64,000 bases of DNA from Syntrophomonadaceae bacterium (GTDB taxonomy: Bacteria > Bacillota > Dethiobacteria > DTU022 > UBA8154): assembly GCA_003556225.1 (NCBI GenBank), contig PWRN01000019.1, forward strand, positions 2,501-66,500. The letters run 5' to 3'. Below, piece by piece: positions 51,484 to 59,796 of the stretch (positions are counted from its first letter, which is position 1; every line of letters starts with the position of its first letter). A program made the translations under genes and the position numbers. The notes under the pieces are model-generated. The model did no database searches, was not told the DNA's origin, and was given only the letters and a program-made list of their open reading frames with translations.

Positions 51484-51798
51484 TCAACCAAGCAGGGCCT
51501 GGAGTCTCAATGCCAGGGACATATCGCCCTTGATTTTTATTTTCCCGGTCATGAACGCCGTGGTGGCATTTAAACTGCCGTCGAGCAGCTGCTGGAAATC
51601 TTCCAGGGACATGGTCACGGTAATATGCGGCTCATCGCTTTGCCCGTCCACAAACGTCCCCTCACCATCCTGGACATCAATATAAAAATACCCCCCATCT
51701 TCCCCGGTCAGTTCGAACTGGTAGACCGCCGTAACTCCCTTCATCTTTTCGGGTTCGTATTTACCTTCGATAAATTTCATGATTTCTAAATAATTCAT
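51484..51798 (-). CDS. SCP2 sterol-binding domain protein
   Basis: 104 aa; VDGQSDEPHITVTMSLEDFQQLLDGSLNATTAFMTGKIKIKGDMSLALRLQALL. Confidence 0.92.
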   Translation of the reverse strand: MNYLEIMKFIEGKYEPEKMKGVTAVYQFELTGEDGGYFYIDVQDGEGTFVDGQSDEPHITVTMSLEDFQQLLDGSLNATTAFMTGKIKIKGDMSLALRLQALLG

Positions 51799-51953
51799 GT
51801 GCTTCCTCCTGTTTCATTTATTTAAGTTACTTTCCCTATCCAGGATGGCGAACAACTTCATTATAAAATAGAGACCGGGGGCTGTCAAAATAAACAGGTG
51901 ACAGATGATCAAGATGACACGCTTCCTTGCAGCAGGTGCCTTAAGAAATTCGG

Positions 51954-52544
51954 TCATTCACTGCCCTCACTTACCGCTCCCAGCTTAAATGACGCGATAA
52001 CCGACAAAGGTGGAAAGGCCGGGCTCCAAAGCTGTATTTTTTGGATGTCGCAGGTCAAGCTCAACGAAATATCTTGCAGCATGCGACAGGCTTCCTGGAA
52101 CTCTTCCCCGGTCAACTCCCTGCGGGCAAAAATCCGGTTGACCAGGCTGATGTGGAAATCCCAGTCCTGCATCGCTTGCGCTGAAATGCCATGCGTTTGC
52201 AGCAGTTCGTAGGTTTTACTAGTGATAGCTTCCAGCGCGGCATTCCGCTCTACGGAAAGATTCAAGGATTTATAAGGTGGAGCAAAGCAGCTGGCGCTGG
52301 TGATCGTGACCGGAAAGGGAACGGCCCTGGAAAAGAGCTCATCCAGCAGTCGGGCCGCCTTTTGAAGTTCCTGTTCATTTTCAGGGTAAATAATCCCCAC
52401 GGTGATATGCAGGGGCGGGTATGGCTTGTCATAGACGCCATAGCGCTCTGCCAGTTCCTGTTGAAAGATGGCAGCCCAATGCATCACTTCCCCCCGGGGC
52501 AGGGCAACCAGATAGTAAGCCTGATCTTTGATGCGCGAACTCAT
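51954..52544 (-). CDS. 2H phosphoesterase (2'-5' RNA ligase-like) family protein
   Basis: MSSRIKDQAYYLVALPRGEVMHWAA...; HxT/S-type motifs PPLHITVG and WDFHISLV. Confidence 0.8.
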   Translation of the reverse strand: MSSRIKDQAYYLVALPRGEVMHWAAIFQQELAERYGVYDKPYPPLHITVGIIYPENEQELQKAARLLDELFSRAVPFPVTITSASCFAPPYKSLNLSVERNAALEAITSKTYELLQTHGISAQAMQDWDFHISLVNRIFARRELTGEEFQEACRMLQDISLSLTCDIQKIQLWSPAFPPLSVIASFKLGAVSEGSE

Positions 52545-53344
52545 GGGATCCGTGATTCGCAGGGAACCGCTGTCTGGCATTTTCCACAGGCGCTGTACGG
52601 ATAACCAAAGGGTTCTCTTTCCTTTTTCAAGGGGTCTTGAACAAACAGGTATTCATAGCAAACCCGTTTATCCTTTCCATTTTCCGTAATCGCGCCGGAA
52701 GGACATCGATCCATGCATTCCCCGCAGGACCCATCAACCATCCAGGGGCAATTCTGGAAGGGGTCTTCATAAATTCGGGGCGTTGGTTCCAGTTCAAGCG
52801 TCGTGATCATGCTTCCAAACCGTCCAGCCATTCCTTTTGCCGTGATCATCCCCCGGTTCAAACTAAACGTACCCAACCCGGCCGCATAGGCCGCATGCCT
52901 TTCGGACCAGTTGCTGGATAAGCGCTGGTAATCGATCACCATGCTCTCTTCCAGCATGGGAGCCAGGGCTTTTTCTCCCTGGGCTTCCATGAGCCCGATC
53001 AGCATTTCCCTGAGCTTATTACTGAAAGCTTCTCCCCGGAACCGGGCATGCAACCACTCCATGGAAGCCTTGCTCCCGGCGTAGTTGGAAGACCGCACTT
53101 CCCGGGAAAAAGGAAGGTAATAAACCAGCACGGAAGCTGCGCCGGGAAGCCATTCCTGCGGCAGGCGAAACAAGTCTCCGGCAATATCCGCCTCTTTCAT
53201 TTGCACAAAAAGTGGGTCAGCCGCCGGGGCTACGCCGATCAGCGGGTGATCATAATAGCGCAACCTTCCCTGCAGCGTGTTATCCGGGTTCGCATCAACC
53301 TCCCTGGCAATCCTCTCTTGAAGCTCTTGACCGGTCATTTGCAT
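52541..53344 (-). CDS. 4Fe-4S double-cluster protein, QueG-like (epoxyqueuosine reductase homologue)
   Basis: 267 aa; CPWMVDGSCGECMDRCPSGAI ... CYEYL ... YSACGKCQTAVPCESRIP. Confidence 0.85.
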   Translation of the reverse strand: MQMTGQELQERIAREVDANPDNTLQGRLRYYDHPLIGVAPAADPLFVQMKEADIAGDLFRLPQEWLPGAASVLVYYLPFSREVRSSNYAGSKASMEWLHARFRGEAFSNKLREMLIGLMEAQGEKALAPMLEESMVIDYQRLSSNWSERHAAYAAGLGTFSLNRGMITAKGMAGRFGSMITTLELEPTPRIYEDPFQNCPWMVDGSCGECMDRCPSGAITENGKDKRVCYEYLFVQDPLKKEREPFGYPYSACGKCQTAVPCESRIP

Positions 53345-53561
53345 TTCACTCCTTTTTTACAGGTTCATTTTGCCTGCTCTTGCACTGTGAGTGCCACCCC
53401 TGCTTCTCCTCCAGCATGTATTCTATACGTTATTTCACGCGATTTTACCAGCAGCCCTGTCCTCTCATTATATCACAGCGATCTTTGAAAGATCAGGAAC
53501 TCTCTTCGAATTTTTGACCGCATGAATAGTCGAGGCGTGAAATAAGTCTGATAATTGTGCC

Positions 53562-53591
53562 TTGATCATTATTTTAAACTTATGCTACAAT
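53562..53591 (+). promoter_or_regulatory. Candidate sigma-A promoter for the CODH operon
   Basis: TTGATC-N18-TACAAT. Confidence 0.45.
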
Positions 53592-53662
53592 TTAATGGAG
53601 AAGTTTTACATCCTGTCCCGGATCTTCCAGCCAAGAGGTTGAATAATTTGTTCAAGGATAAA

Positions 53663-53816
53663 CATAAATGTATATATTCAGTAAAGGCGGAGTATGTCAG
53701 CCTTGGGGACGGTTTCAGCGTCACCGGAGCGCAGCGGAGGTCCGAAGGGAAGACGATGGAACCGTCCCCGGGGCGTTTAAAAAACACCTGCTTCACTGAA
53801 TATATACACATAAATG
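53663..53816. repeat. Long imperfect inverted repeat (MITE/REP-like or structured 5'UTR) upstream of cooF
   Basis: Outer arms TGTATATATTCAGT (53669-53682) / ACTGAATATATACA (53795-53808); inner arms GGGGACGGTT (53705-53714) / AACCGTCCCC (53760-53769). Confidence 0.8.
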
Positions 53817-53946
53817 GGGTGCAAATTAGACTGAATATTGCGATTGTTCGGGGGCTACCTTGTTTTGGTTGTTGTTCCATTTCCGTGAGACGGTGCGGTG
53901 ATCACCCAGGGGTTCGTGGACTATTTGAACAGGAGGAGGTACGTGC

Positions 53947-54567
53947 ATGAAAACGGTTTTTGTTCAACCGGAGCGGTGTGTTGGCTGCAAACAGTGTGAG
54001 GTTGCCTGTGCCGTAGAGCATTCAAAAAGTAAAAATCTCTTTGTGGCGGTGTTTGAGGAACCCAGACCCAGGCCGAGAATACACGTGGGTCCGGGGATTT
54101 ATTTAAACTCTTCCTTCCCCAATAAATGCCGCCACTGCGACCCCGCACCCTGTATGGCAGTTTGCCCTACGGGAGCCATTAAGAGGACCCCGGATGGGGA
54201 GATCGTGCTGATCGATGGAGAAAAATGTATTACCTGTGCCATGTGTGCGATGTTCTGTCCCTTTGATGTGATTCGCTACTACCCGTCTGCAGAAGCATTG
54301 AGAGGAAAACTGGTGGCCCTGAAATGTGATCACTGCCACGAAAGGCAGGAGAGAGGGCTTGAACCGGCCTGTGTGGAAATCTGCAAGGTGAACGCTCTTC
54401 TTTTCGGGGAGATTAATGAACTGGTGGGGAAAGCCAGCAGCCAGTTGGCCAGAGTTGTTTCCAGCGCTGCTGCCGCGGTGCCCCCGGAACCGTTAAAACT
54501 CCCTCCCCATTATGAAGCATGGCGCCAGTGGGGGGAAGAAGTTTCCAAATTGGATACTGAACGGTGA
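53947..54567 (+). CDS. cooF: CooF-like 4Fe-4S ferredoxin
   Basis: 206 aa; CVGCKQCEVACAVEHSKSKNL, CRHCDPAPCMAVCPTGAI, CITCAMCAMFCPFDVI, CDHCHERQERGLEPACVEIC; adjacent to cooS. Confidence 0.92.
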   Translation: MKTVFVQPERCVGCKQCEVACAVEHSKSKNLFVAVFEEPRPRPRIHVGPGIYLNSSFPNKCRHCDPAPCMAVCPTGAIKRTPDGEIVLIDGEKCITCAMCAMFCPFDVIRYYPSAEALRGKLVALKCDHCHERQERGLEPACVEICKVNALLFGEINELVGKASSQLARVVSSAAAAVPPEPLKLPPHYEAWRQWGEEVSKLDTER

Positions 54568-54614
54568 TTCCCCGTTGTCAATGAATCGCTTCTCGACATT
54601 TTTTTTGGAGGAGG

Positions 54615-56540
54615 ATGACCATGTCTGCAAAGTTTAACCAGCAGAGTGCTGCCGAAGACGCACAGCAAATCCTGCGGCGGGCAGGAGAAGAACAGGTGGA
54701 GACGGTTTGGGACCGCCTGGAGGCCCAAAAACCCCAGTGTGGCTACTGTTCCCTGGGGTTAAGTTGCAGGAACTGCGCGATGGGACCCTGCCGCATCGAC
54801 CCCTTCGGGGAAGGTCCTCAAAAGGGGGTCTGTGGAGCGGATGCCGACGTGATCGTTGCAAGAAACCTGGCCCGTACCATTGCGGCCGGAGCATCGGCCC
54901 ATTCCGATCACGGCCGGGATATTCTGGAGGCATTGTATCATGTAGGAATGGGTGAAACGGAGTCATATCGCATTGCCGATGTAGAGAAGCTTAAGCGGAT
55001 CGCCGGTGAATACGGGGTCTCAACGGAAGGGAAAGATCCCCGGGAAATTGCCCGGGCGCTGTCCTGGGAGATGATGGAGGATTTTGGCACACGCAAGGAA
55101 GTCCTCACTTTCGTGGGACGGGTTCCCCCTGCACGGCGGGAGCTTTGGAAAAAACTGGGCATCACTCCCCGCGGTATCGACCGCGAGAACGTGGAGACCC
55201 TGCACAGGACCCACATGGGGGTAGACAACGATTACGTGAATATTCTTCTGCATGCCATGCGCACCAGCCTTTCCGACGGTTGGGGCGGATCCATGGTCGC
55301 CACGGAGGTTTCCGACATTCTCTTTGGGACCCCCTCCCCGGTTTCCTCCCGGGCCAACCTGGGCGTGCTGAAACCTGATGAAGTAAACATTGCTCTCCAT
55401 GGCCACAACCCCATGCTTTCCGATGTCATTGTCCAGGCTGCCCAGGACCCAGAACTGCAGCAGCTGGCAAAGGAAAAAGGGGCGAAAGGGATTAACCTGG
55501 TGGGCCTCTGCTGTACCGGCAACGAACTACAGATGCGCCTTGGCATCCCCATGGCCGGCAATCACCTCATCCAGGAGCTAGTAATCATGACCGGCGCCCT
55601 GGAAGCCATGGTGGTGGATTACCAGTGTATCATGCCCTCGGTGGTTAACGTTGCCAAATGCTTCCACACACGCGTGATCTCTACTTTCGACAAAGCCAAA
55701 TTTACCGGGGCCACTCATATTCCCTTTGATCCACGACGGGGACTGGAGATCGGCAAGGAGATTGTGAGGAAGGGAGTAGAGAATTATCCCAATCGTCTCC
55801 AGGAACGGATCCGTATTCCCAATTCCCCCACCGAGATGATAGCCGGTTTTTCCGTGGAATCTATCGTAACCGCCCTCGGCGGAAGTCCGGAACCCCTGGT
55901 AGAAGCTATCAAGGCCGGCAAGATCCGGGGAGCGGCAGCCGTTGTGGGATGCAATAACCCTAAAATAAAGCATGATTATGGACATGTCACGCTGACCCGC
56001 CGCCTGATCGAGCATGATATCCTGGTAGTGGTAACAGGATGCAGCGCTGTTGCCAATGGTAAAGCCGGGCTGATGATGCCGGAGGCGGCAGGGCTGGCAG
56101 GGCCAGGGCTTAAAGAAGTATGTAAAGCCCTGGGTATCCCTCCTGTTCTCCACATGGGTTCATGCGTCGATAACACCCGGATCCTGGTCCTGGCCGCTGC
56201 CCTGGCCAATTTCCTGGGGACGGATATCCACACTCTACCTCTGGCAGGAGCAGCTCCAGAATGGTATTCGGAAAAGGCAGTCTCTATCGGGACGTACGTA
56301 GTTGCCTCGGGCATTTACACGGTTCTGGGGCTGCAGCCGGCTATTTTTGGCAGCCCTAACGTGGTCAACCTGCTGGCAAGTGGATTGGATGAAGTGGTAG
56401 GAGCGACCTTCGCGGTGGAGCCAGACCCGGAAAAGGCTGCCGTGCTGATCCGCAGGCACATTGAAAAGAAGAGGAAGGGTTTGAACCTGCCCTTTGTCGA
56501 GCCGGATCGGATCAACATGCCACAGCCGCCGCAGGCATAA
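54615..56540 (+). CDS. cooS: Anaerobic Ni-Fe carbon monoxide dehydrogenase catalytic subunit
   Basis: 641 aa; QCGYCSLGLSCRNCAMGPCRIDPFG...GVCG, LCCTGNELQMRLG, DYQCIMPSV, VVGCNNPK, VTGCSAVANGKAG, HMGSCVDNTR. Confidence 0.97.
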   Translation: MTMSAKFNQQSAAEDAQQILRRAGEEQVETVWDRLEAQKPQCGYCSLGLSCRNCAMGPCRIDPFGEGPQKGVCGADADVIVARNLARTIAAGASAHSDHGRDILEALYHVGMGETESYRIADVEKLKRIAGEYGVSTEGKDPREIARALSWEMMEDFGTRKEVLTFVGRVPPARRELWKKLGITPRGIDRENVETLHRTHMGVDNDYVNILLHAMRTSLSDGWGGSMVATEVSDILFGTPSPVSSRANLGVLKPDEVNIALHGHNPMLSDVIVQAAQDPELQQLAKEKGAKGINLVGLCCTGNELQMRLGIPMAGNHLIQELVIMTGALEAMVVDYQCIMPSVVNVAKCFHTRVISTFDKAKFTGATHIPFDPRRGLEIGKEIVRKGVENYPNRLQERIRIPNSPTEMIAGFSVESIVTALGGSPEPLVEAIKAGKIRGAAAVVGCNNPKIKHDYGHVTLTRRLIEHDILVVVTGCSAVANGKAGLMMPEAAGLAGPGLKEVCKALGIPPVLHMGSCVDNTRILVLAAALANFLGTDIHTLPLAGAAPEWYSEKAVSIGTYVVASGIYTVLGLQPAIFGSPNVVNLLASGLDEVVGATFAVEPDPEKAAVLIRRHIEKKRKGLNLPFVEPDRINMPQPPQA

Positions 56541-56566
56541 TCTCCGGGGTTACAAAGGAGGTTTTT

Positions 56567-57811
56567 ATGAATATCGTGATTATCGGTGCCGGTCCGGCCG
56601 GAGTCTCGGCAGCTGAGACTGTTCGGAAACATGACAGGCAGTGCCAGATCGTCATGTTAACCAGTGAACCATACCCCCCCTATTCTCCGCCGGCCCTGGC
56701 CGAATATTTTATCACCGGCCGCCCCGTCCATTTTTGGAAAGGTGAAGATCTGCCGGAACGCCTGCAGCTGGATTACCGCGCTGCCAACCGCGTGCTGGAG
56801 GTTCAGCCCGGCGAGCAGCGGCTGGTCCTGGATCAAGGCCGGGAACTCTTTTACGATCAGCTGGTCATTGCTTCCGGCGGCAGGCTTTATGCTCCCATCA
56901 GCGGCGCGGAAAAAGAAGGGATTCACAATTTTAAATCCCTGCAGGCCGGCACAGAACTCTTGGAAAAGGTGAGAAGCAAGCGCGTTAGCAGTGCGCTGAT
57001 CGTCGGCGCCGGTTTTATCGGAGTGGAAGTTGCCCTGCTGCTGCATGAGCTGGGTTTAGAGGTAACCATGCTGGTTCGTTCCCGGGTAATGCGCGGGATG
57101 CTGGATCCCGAAACATCCCAAAAAGTAGAGGGAATCCTGTTATCGCGGGGCATTGAGCTCAAGCGTGGCCTGGATGCCGACGCGACCGGTTTTGTTGGCG
57201 AACGGCAAGTTGAAGGCGTACAGATGCGTTCCGGTGCAGTGCTGAAGGCCGATATCTATGTCGCTGCCACGGGGTTAAAGCCCAACATTGAATTCCTGGA
57301 AGGTTCCGGCATTGCGACGAACTGGGGTATCCTGGTGAATGAGCATCTCCGCACGAGTTTCAACAATGTCTATGCGGCCGGCGATGTGGCTGAAGCCAGG
57401 GACCGGATTACGGGGCAGCATGTTGTTTACCCTAATTATCCCAATGCCGTGGAACAGGGTCGGATTGCAGGCTCTAACCTGCTCGGTCTCGACCAGGTCT
57501 ATGACGGAGCGGAAGCCATGAATAGCATGAAGCACCTGGGCTTGCCGGTGATCGCTGTGGGTTCCATGGAGGGAGAGGAATTACGGGCACAGCACGCAGA
57601 AAACCTGCGCAAGCTCTGGGTGAAGGACGGCCGGCTGGTGGGCTTTCGCCTGGTGGGTGACATCGGCTGCGCCGGGATATACTTGAGCCTAATGAGGAGG
57701 GCAGAGGATATTTCTACCGTCAAGGATGATCTGCTCGACTCCAACTTTGGTATGGGCTATCTAACAGGTCTGGCTTTGGACTCCAAGATGGGCCCGGCCG
57801 GCATGAAATGA
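56567..57811 (+). CDS. FAD-dependent pyridine nucleotide-disulfide-type oxidoreductase linked to CODH
   Basis: 414 aa; VIIGAGPAGVSAAETVR, ALIVGAGFIGVEVALLLHELGLEVTMLVR, VYAAGDVAEARD. Confidence 0.93.
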   Translation: MNIVIIGAGPAGVSAAETVRKHDRQCQIVMLTSEPYPPYSPPALAEYFITGRPVHFWKGEDLPERLQLDYRAANRVLEVQPGEQRLVLDQGRELFYDQLVIASGGRLYAPISGAEKEGIHNFKSLQAGTELLEKVRSKRVSSALIVGAGFIGVEVALLLHELGLEVTMLVRSRVMRGMLDPETSQKVEGILLSRGIELKRGLDADATGFVGERQVEGVQMRSGAVLKADIYVAATGLKPNIEFLEGSGIATNWGILVNEHLRTSFNNVYAAGDVAEARDRITGQHVVYPNYPNAVEQGRIAGSNLLGLDQVYDGAEAMNSMKHLGLPVIAVGSMEGEELRAQHAENLRKLWVKDGRLVGFRLVGDIGCAGIYLSLMRRAEDISTVKDDLLDSNFGMGYLTGLALDSKMGPAGMK

Positions 57812-57907
57812 GATAATGTGTATCGGCTGCAGATAAGCTGCTTTCCGCCATTGACGAGCGCAGGAAGGGTCTGGGCTTGAGTTAGTTGAAAAACCCGGAG
57901 CATGAGG

Positions 57908-57942
57908 AAAGCCATGGGGCGACTTACCGGCCCCATGGCTTT
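57908..57942. terminator. Bidirectional terminator-like hairpin between CODH operon and RlpA-type gene
   Basis: AAAGCCATGGGGC-N8-GGCCCCATGGCTTT. Confidence 0.75.
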
Positions 57943-57982
57943 GTTGTGCTCTCCTGCAACAGGTCCAACGGCTTACCCGGGT

Positions 57983-58960
57983 TCATTCGATCACAATTTT
58001 CAACTGGACCTGGCCAACCCCGATCGCCCGGGTCAGCCCGATCTCGTAAGCCGAACTGCGGGAAAGGTCAATGATGCGATCCGGATGCCGCACCTGGCAG
58101 GGGCCCCGGTCGTTGATCCGCACCCAGGTACTTTTACCCGTTTCCAGGAAGGTAGCTTCAACCATGGTGTTAAAGGGAAGGCTGGGATGTGCTGCGGTGC
58201 TGGCATATTTATCGTAGATTTCACCGTTGGCCGTTCTTCTGCCATGGAAAATCCCGCCATAAGAAGTGGCCTTGCCTTCAACGTAATAAACCAGCCGCGC
58301 CTTTTGCTCCAGCTGACGGCGGATTTCCTCGTTGATGCCTTTGACTCTTTCTAGTTCCTGGAAGGATTCAAAAAGCCCGTGGTTTTCCCGGTAATGGATG
58401 ATCTCTTGGGCCATCTGCTCATCGAGGCCTAGAAGCAGCAGTTCCCAAAACGTGGCTGTATTGACGTCCATTTTTTTATCTTGACGGTAATCTAAAAGAT
58501 CGACATGGCTGCTAACTGCTACAGGAAGATCCTCGTCACTGCTGGAGATCGCGATCGTCCGGGTGCGATCATTCCATGCCACGAAGCAGCCCAGCTGCTC
58601 CACCGTGGATCGAAGAGGCGCAAAAAGACGATTTTGTATTTTAAAAGCAGGAACTTCTGCCGCGGTAGTATATACGTCCTCTAAACAATCATCCTCTTCT
58701 GTGACAAAGATTATCTTTCGATCATCCTTCGCAGCCAACGCCACTTCGTTGTCCCCGTCCCAAATGATCTTCGCGTTCAGCGCCTCCATCAGGGGGCGAA
58801 CAGGTACAACTGCCTGGCCATCCTGGATAAAAGGTGGAAAACCCAGCCATACTTCTTCATCGTTCACGGTAATACCAATTTCCCCGGCAACGACAATTCC
58901 TGAAAAGGCCAGCAGGATGACCACGGCTATGGCAAAAACAACTGTTCTGTGCATCATCAA
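57983..58960 (-). CDS. Secreted protein with copper-amine-oxidase-N-like, helix-hairpin-helix and RlpA double-psi beta-barrel domains
   Basis: 325 aa; VTVNDEEVWLGFPPFIQDGQAVVPVRPLMEALNAKIIWDGD; MDVNTATFWELLLLGLDEQMAQEIIHYRENHGLFESFQEL; GKATSYGGIFHGRRTANGEIYDKYASTAAHPSLPFNT...VRINDRGP. Confidence 0.88.
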   Translation of the reverse strand: MMMHRTVVFAIAVVILLAFSGIVVAGEIGITVNDEEVWLGFPPFIQDGQAVVPVRPLMEALNAKIIWDGDNEVALAAKDDRKIIFVTEEDDCLEDVYTTAAEVPAFKIQNRLFAPLRSTVEQLGCFVAWNDRTRTIAISSSDEDLPVAVSSHVDLLDYRQDKKMDVNTATFWELLLLGLDEQMAQEIIHYRENHGLFESFQELERVKGINEEIRRQLEQKARLVYYVEGKATSYGGIFHGRRTANGEIYDKYASTAAHPSLPFNTMVEATFLETGKSTWVRINDRGPCQVRHPDRIIDLSRSSAYEIGLTRAIGVGQVQLKIVIE

Positions 58961-59223
58961 ATACTCCTTTCAAAAATTAAGGCTTCTTAACAAGTAGTGC
59001 TCCTGAACCACATTGCACGCTATTTTTTCATAAAAAACACGAAAAAAAAATATCCCAGAAACTAATTATACTAGAAAAAGAAAATAAAACCAAGAAAAAA
59101 AATTAAAACCCCCTAAAATAGGCGATCTCGAGACTCATAACATTTTATGGCCAAATGTTAAAATAATTAACAATTATCCTGCTCCGCGCAGAGAGATATA
59201 TTCCTCCATTCGGGGTAACATAA

Positions 59224-59254
59224 AGGCATCCTGCTGATCCAAAGGATGCCTGCA
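59224..59254 (-). terminator. Terminator downstream of rnpB
   Basis: Minus strand GGCATCCTTTGGATCAGCAGGATGCCTTTAT. Confidence 0.7.
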
Positions 59255-59266
59255 AAGTAGGATAAT

Positions 59267-59622
59267 GAGCAAACCTGTAAGCCGAGTTCTGTAACTCCCC
59301 ACGGGGAGCGGCAGCCATCTATCTAGGACACCAGTTGCCTGGCGCCTCCAGCGACTCATACCCGAGGGATTCAGCGGGCAACTTCATCTCCCTCCTATTC
59401 AGTCTTGCTCCGGGTGGGGTTTACCTAGCCAGCCGGTCACCCGGCCGCTGGTGCGCTTTTACCGCACCGTTGCACCCTTACCTTTTGCTGCGCAAAAGGC
59501 GGTTTATTTCTGTGGCACTTTCCTTAGGGTTGCCCCCACTGGGTGTTACCCAGCACCCTGCCCTGCGGAGCTCGGACTTTCCTCGAAAGTGCAAAACACT
59601 TCCGCGACTGCCCGGTTTACTC
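59267..59622 (-). ncRNA. rnpB: RNase P RNA (class A)
   Basis: Minus strand GAGTAAACCGGGCAGTCGCGG...GAGGAAAGTCCGAGCTCCGC...GGTAAACCCCACCCGGAGCAAGACTGAATAG...ACAGAACTCGGCTTACAGGTTTGCTC. Confidence 0.95.
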
Positions 59623-59796
59623 ATTGTCTTTACGAACCTTTTTTTCTACCCAAAGTTTAACATAATTCGCGCTTCCTGTCAAAATAAGCCGAAAATAAAG
59701 GGGAAAATCCCGACCGGGGAGAAATAAAAAGGTGATGTCCGCAAGCGTTTCGGACGAACCCCACTCATGGCCTTTTTACCTCGAGGAGGTAAGCGC

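Noticed and set aside
53555-53950. Overlapping ORFs on both strands (131 aa + and 103 aa -) across the inverted repeat upstream of cooF
   Set aside because: They arise from the palindromic sequence (both contain CIYSVK), lack good ribosome-binding sites and show no recognisable domain.
59335-59727. 130-aa plus-strand ORF over 59.3-59.7 kb
   Set aside because: The region is RNase P RNA on the minus strand; the ORF is spurious.
59700-59796. Small hairpin (GTCCG/CGGAC) between rnpB and tmcAL as a possible riboswitch
   Set aside because: Single short stem without conserved motif; not enough evidence.
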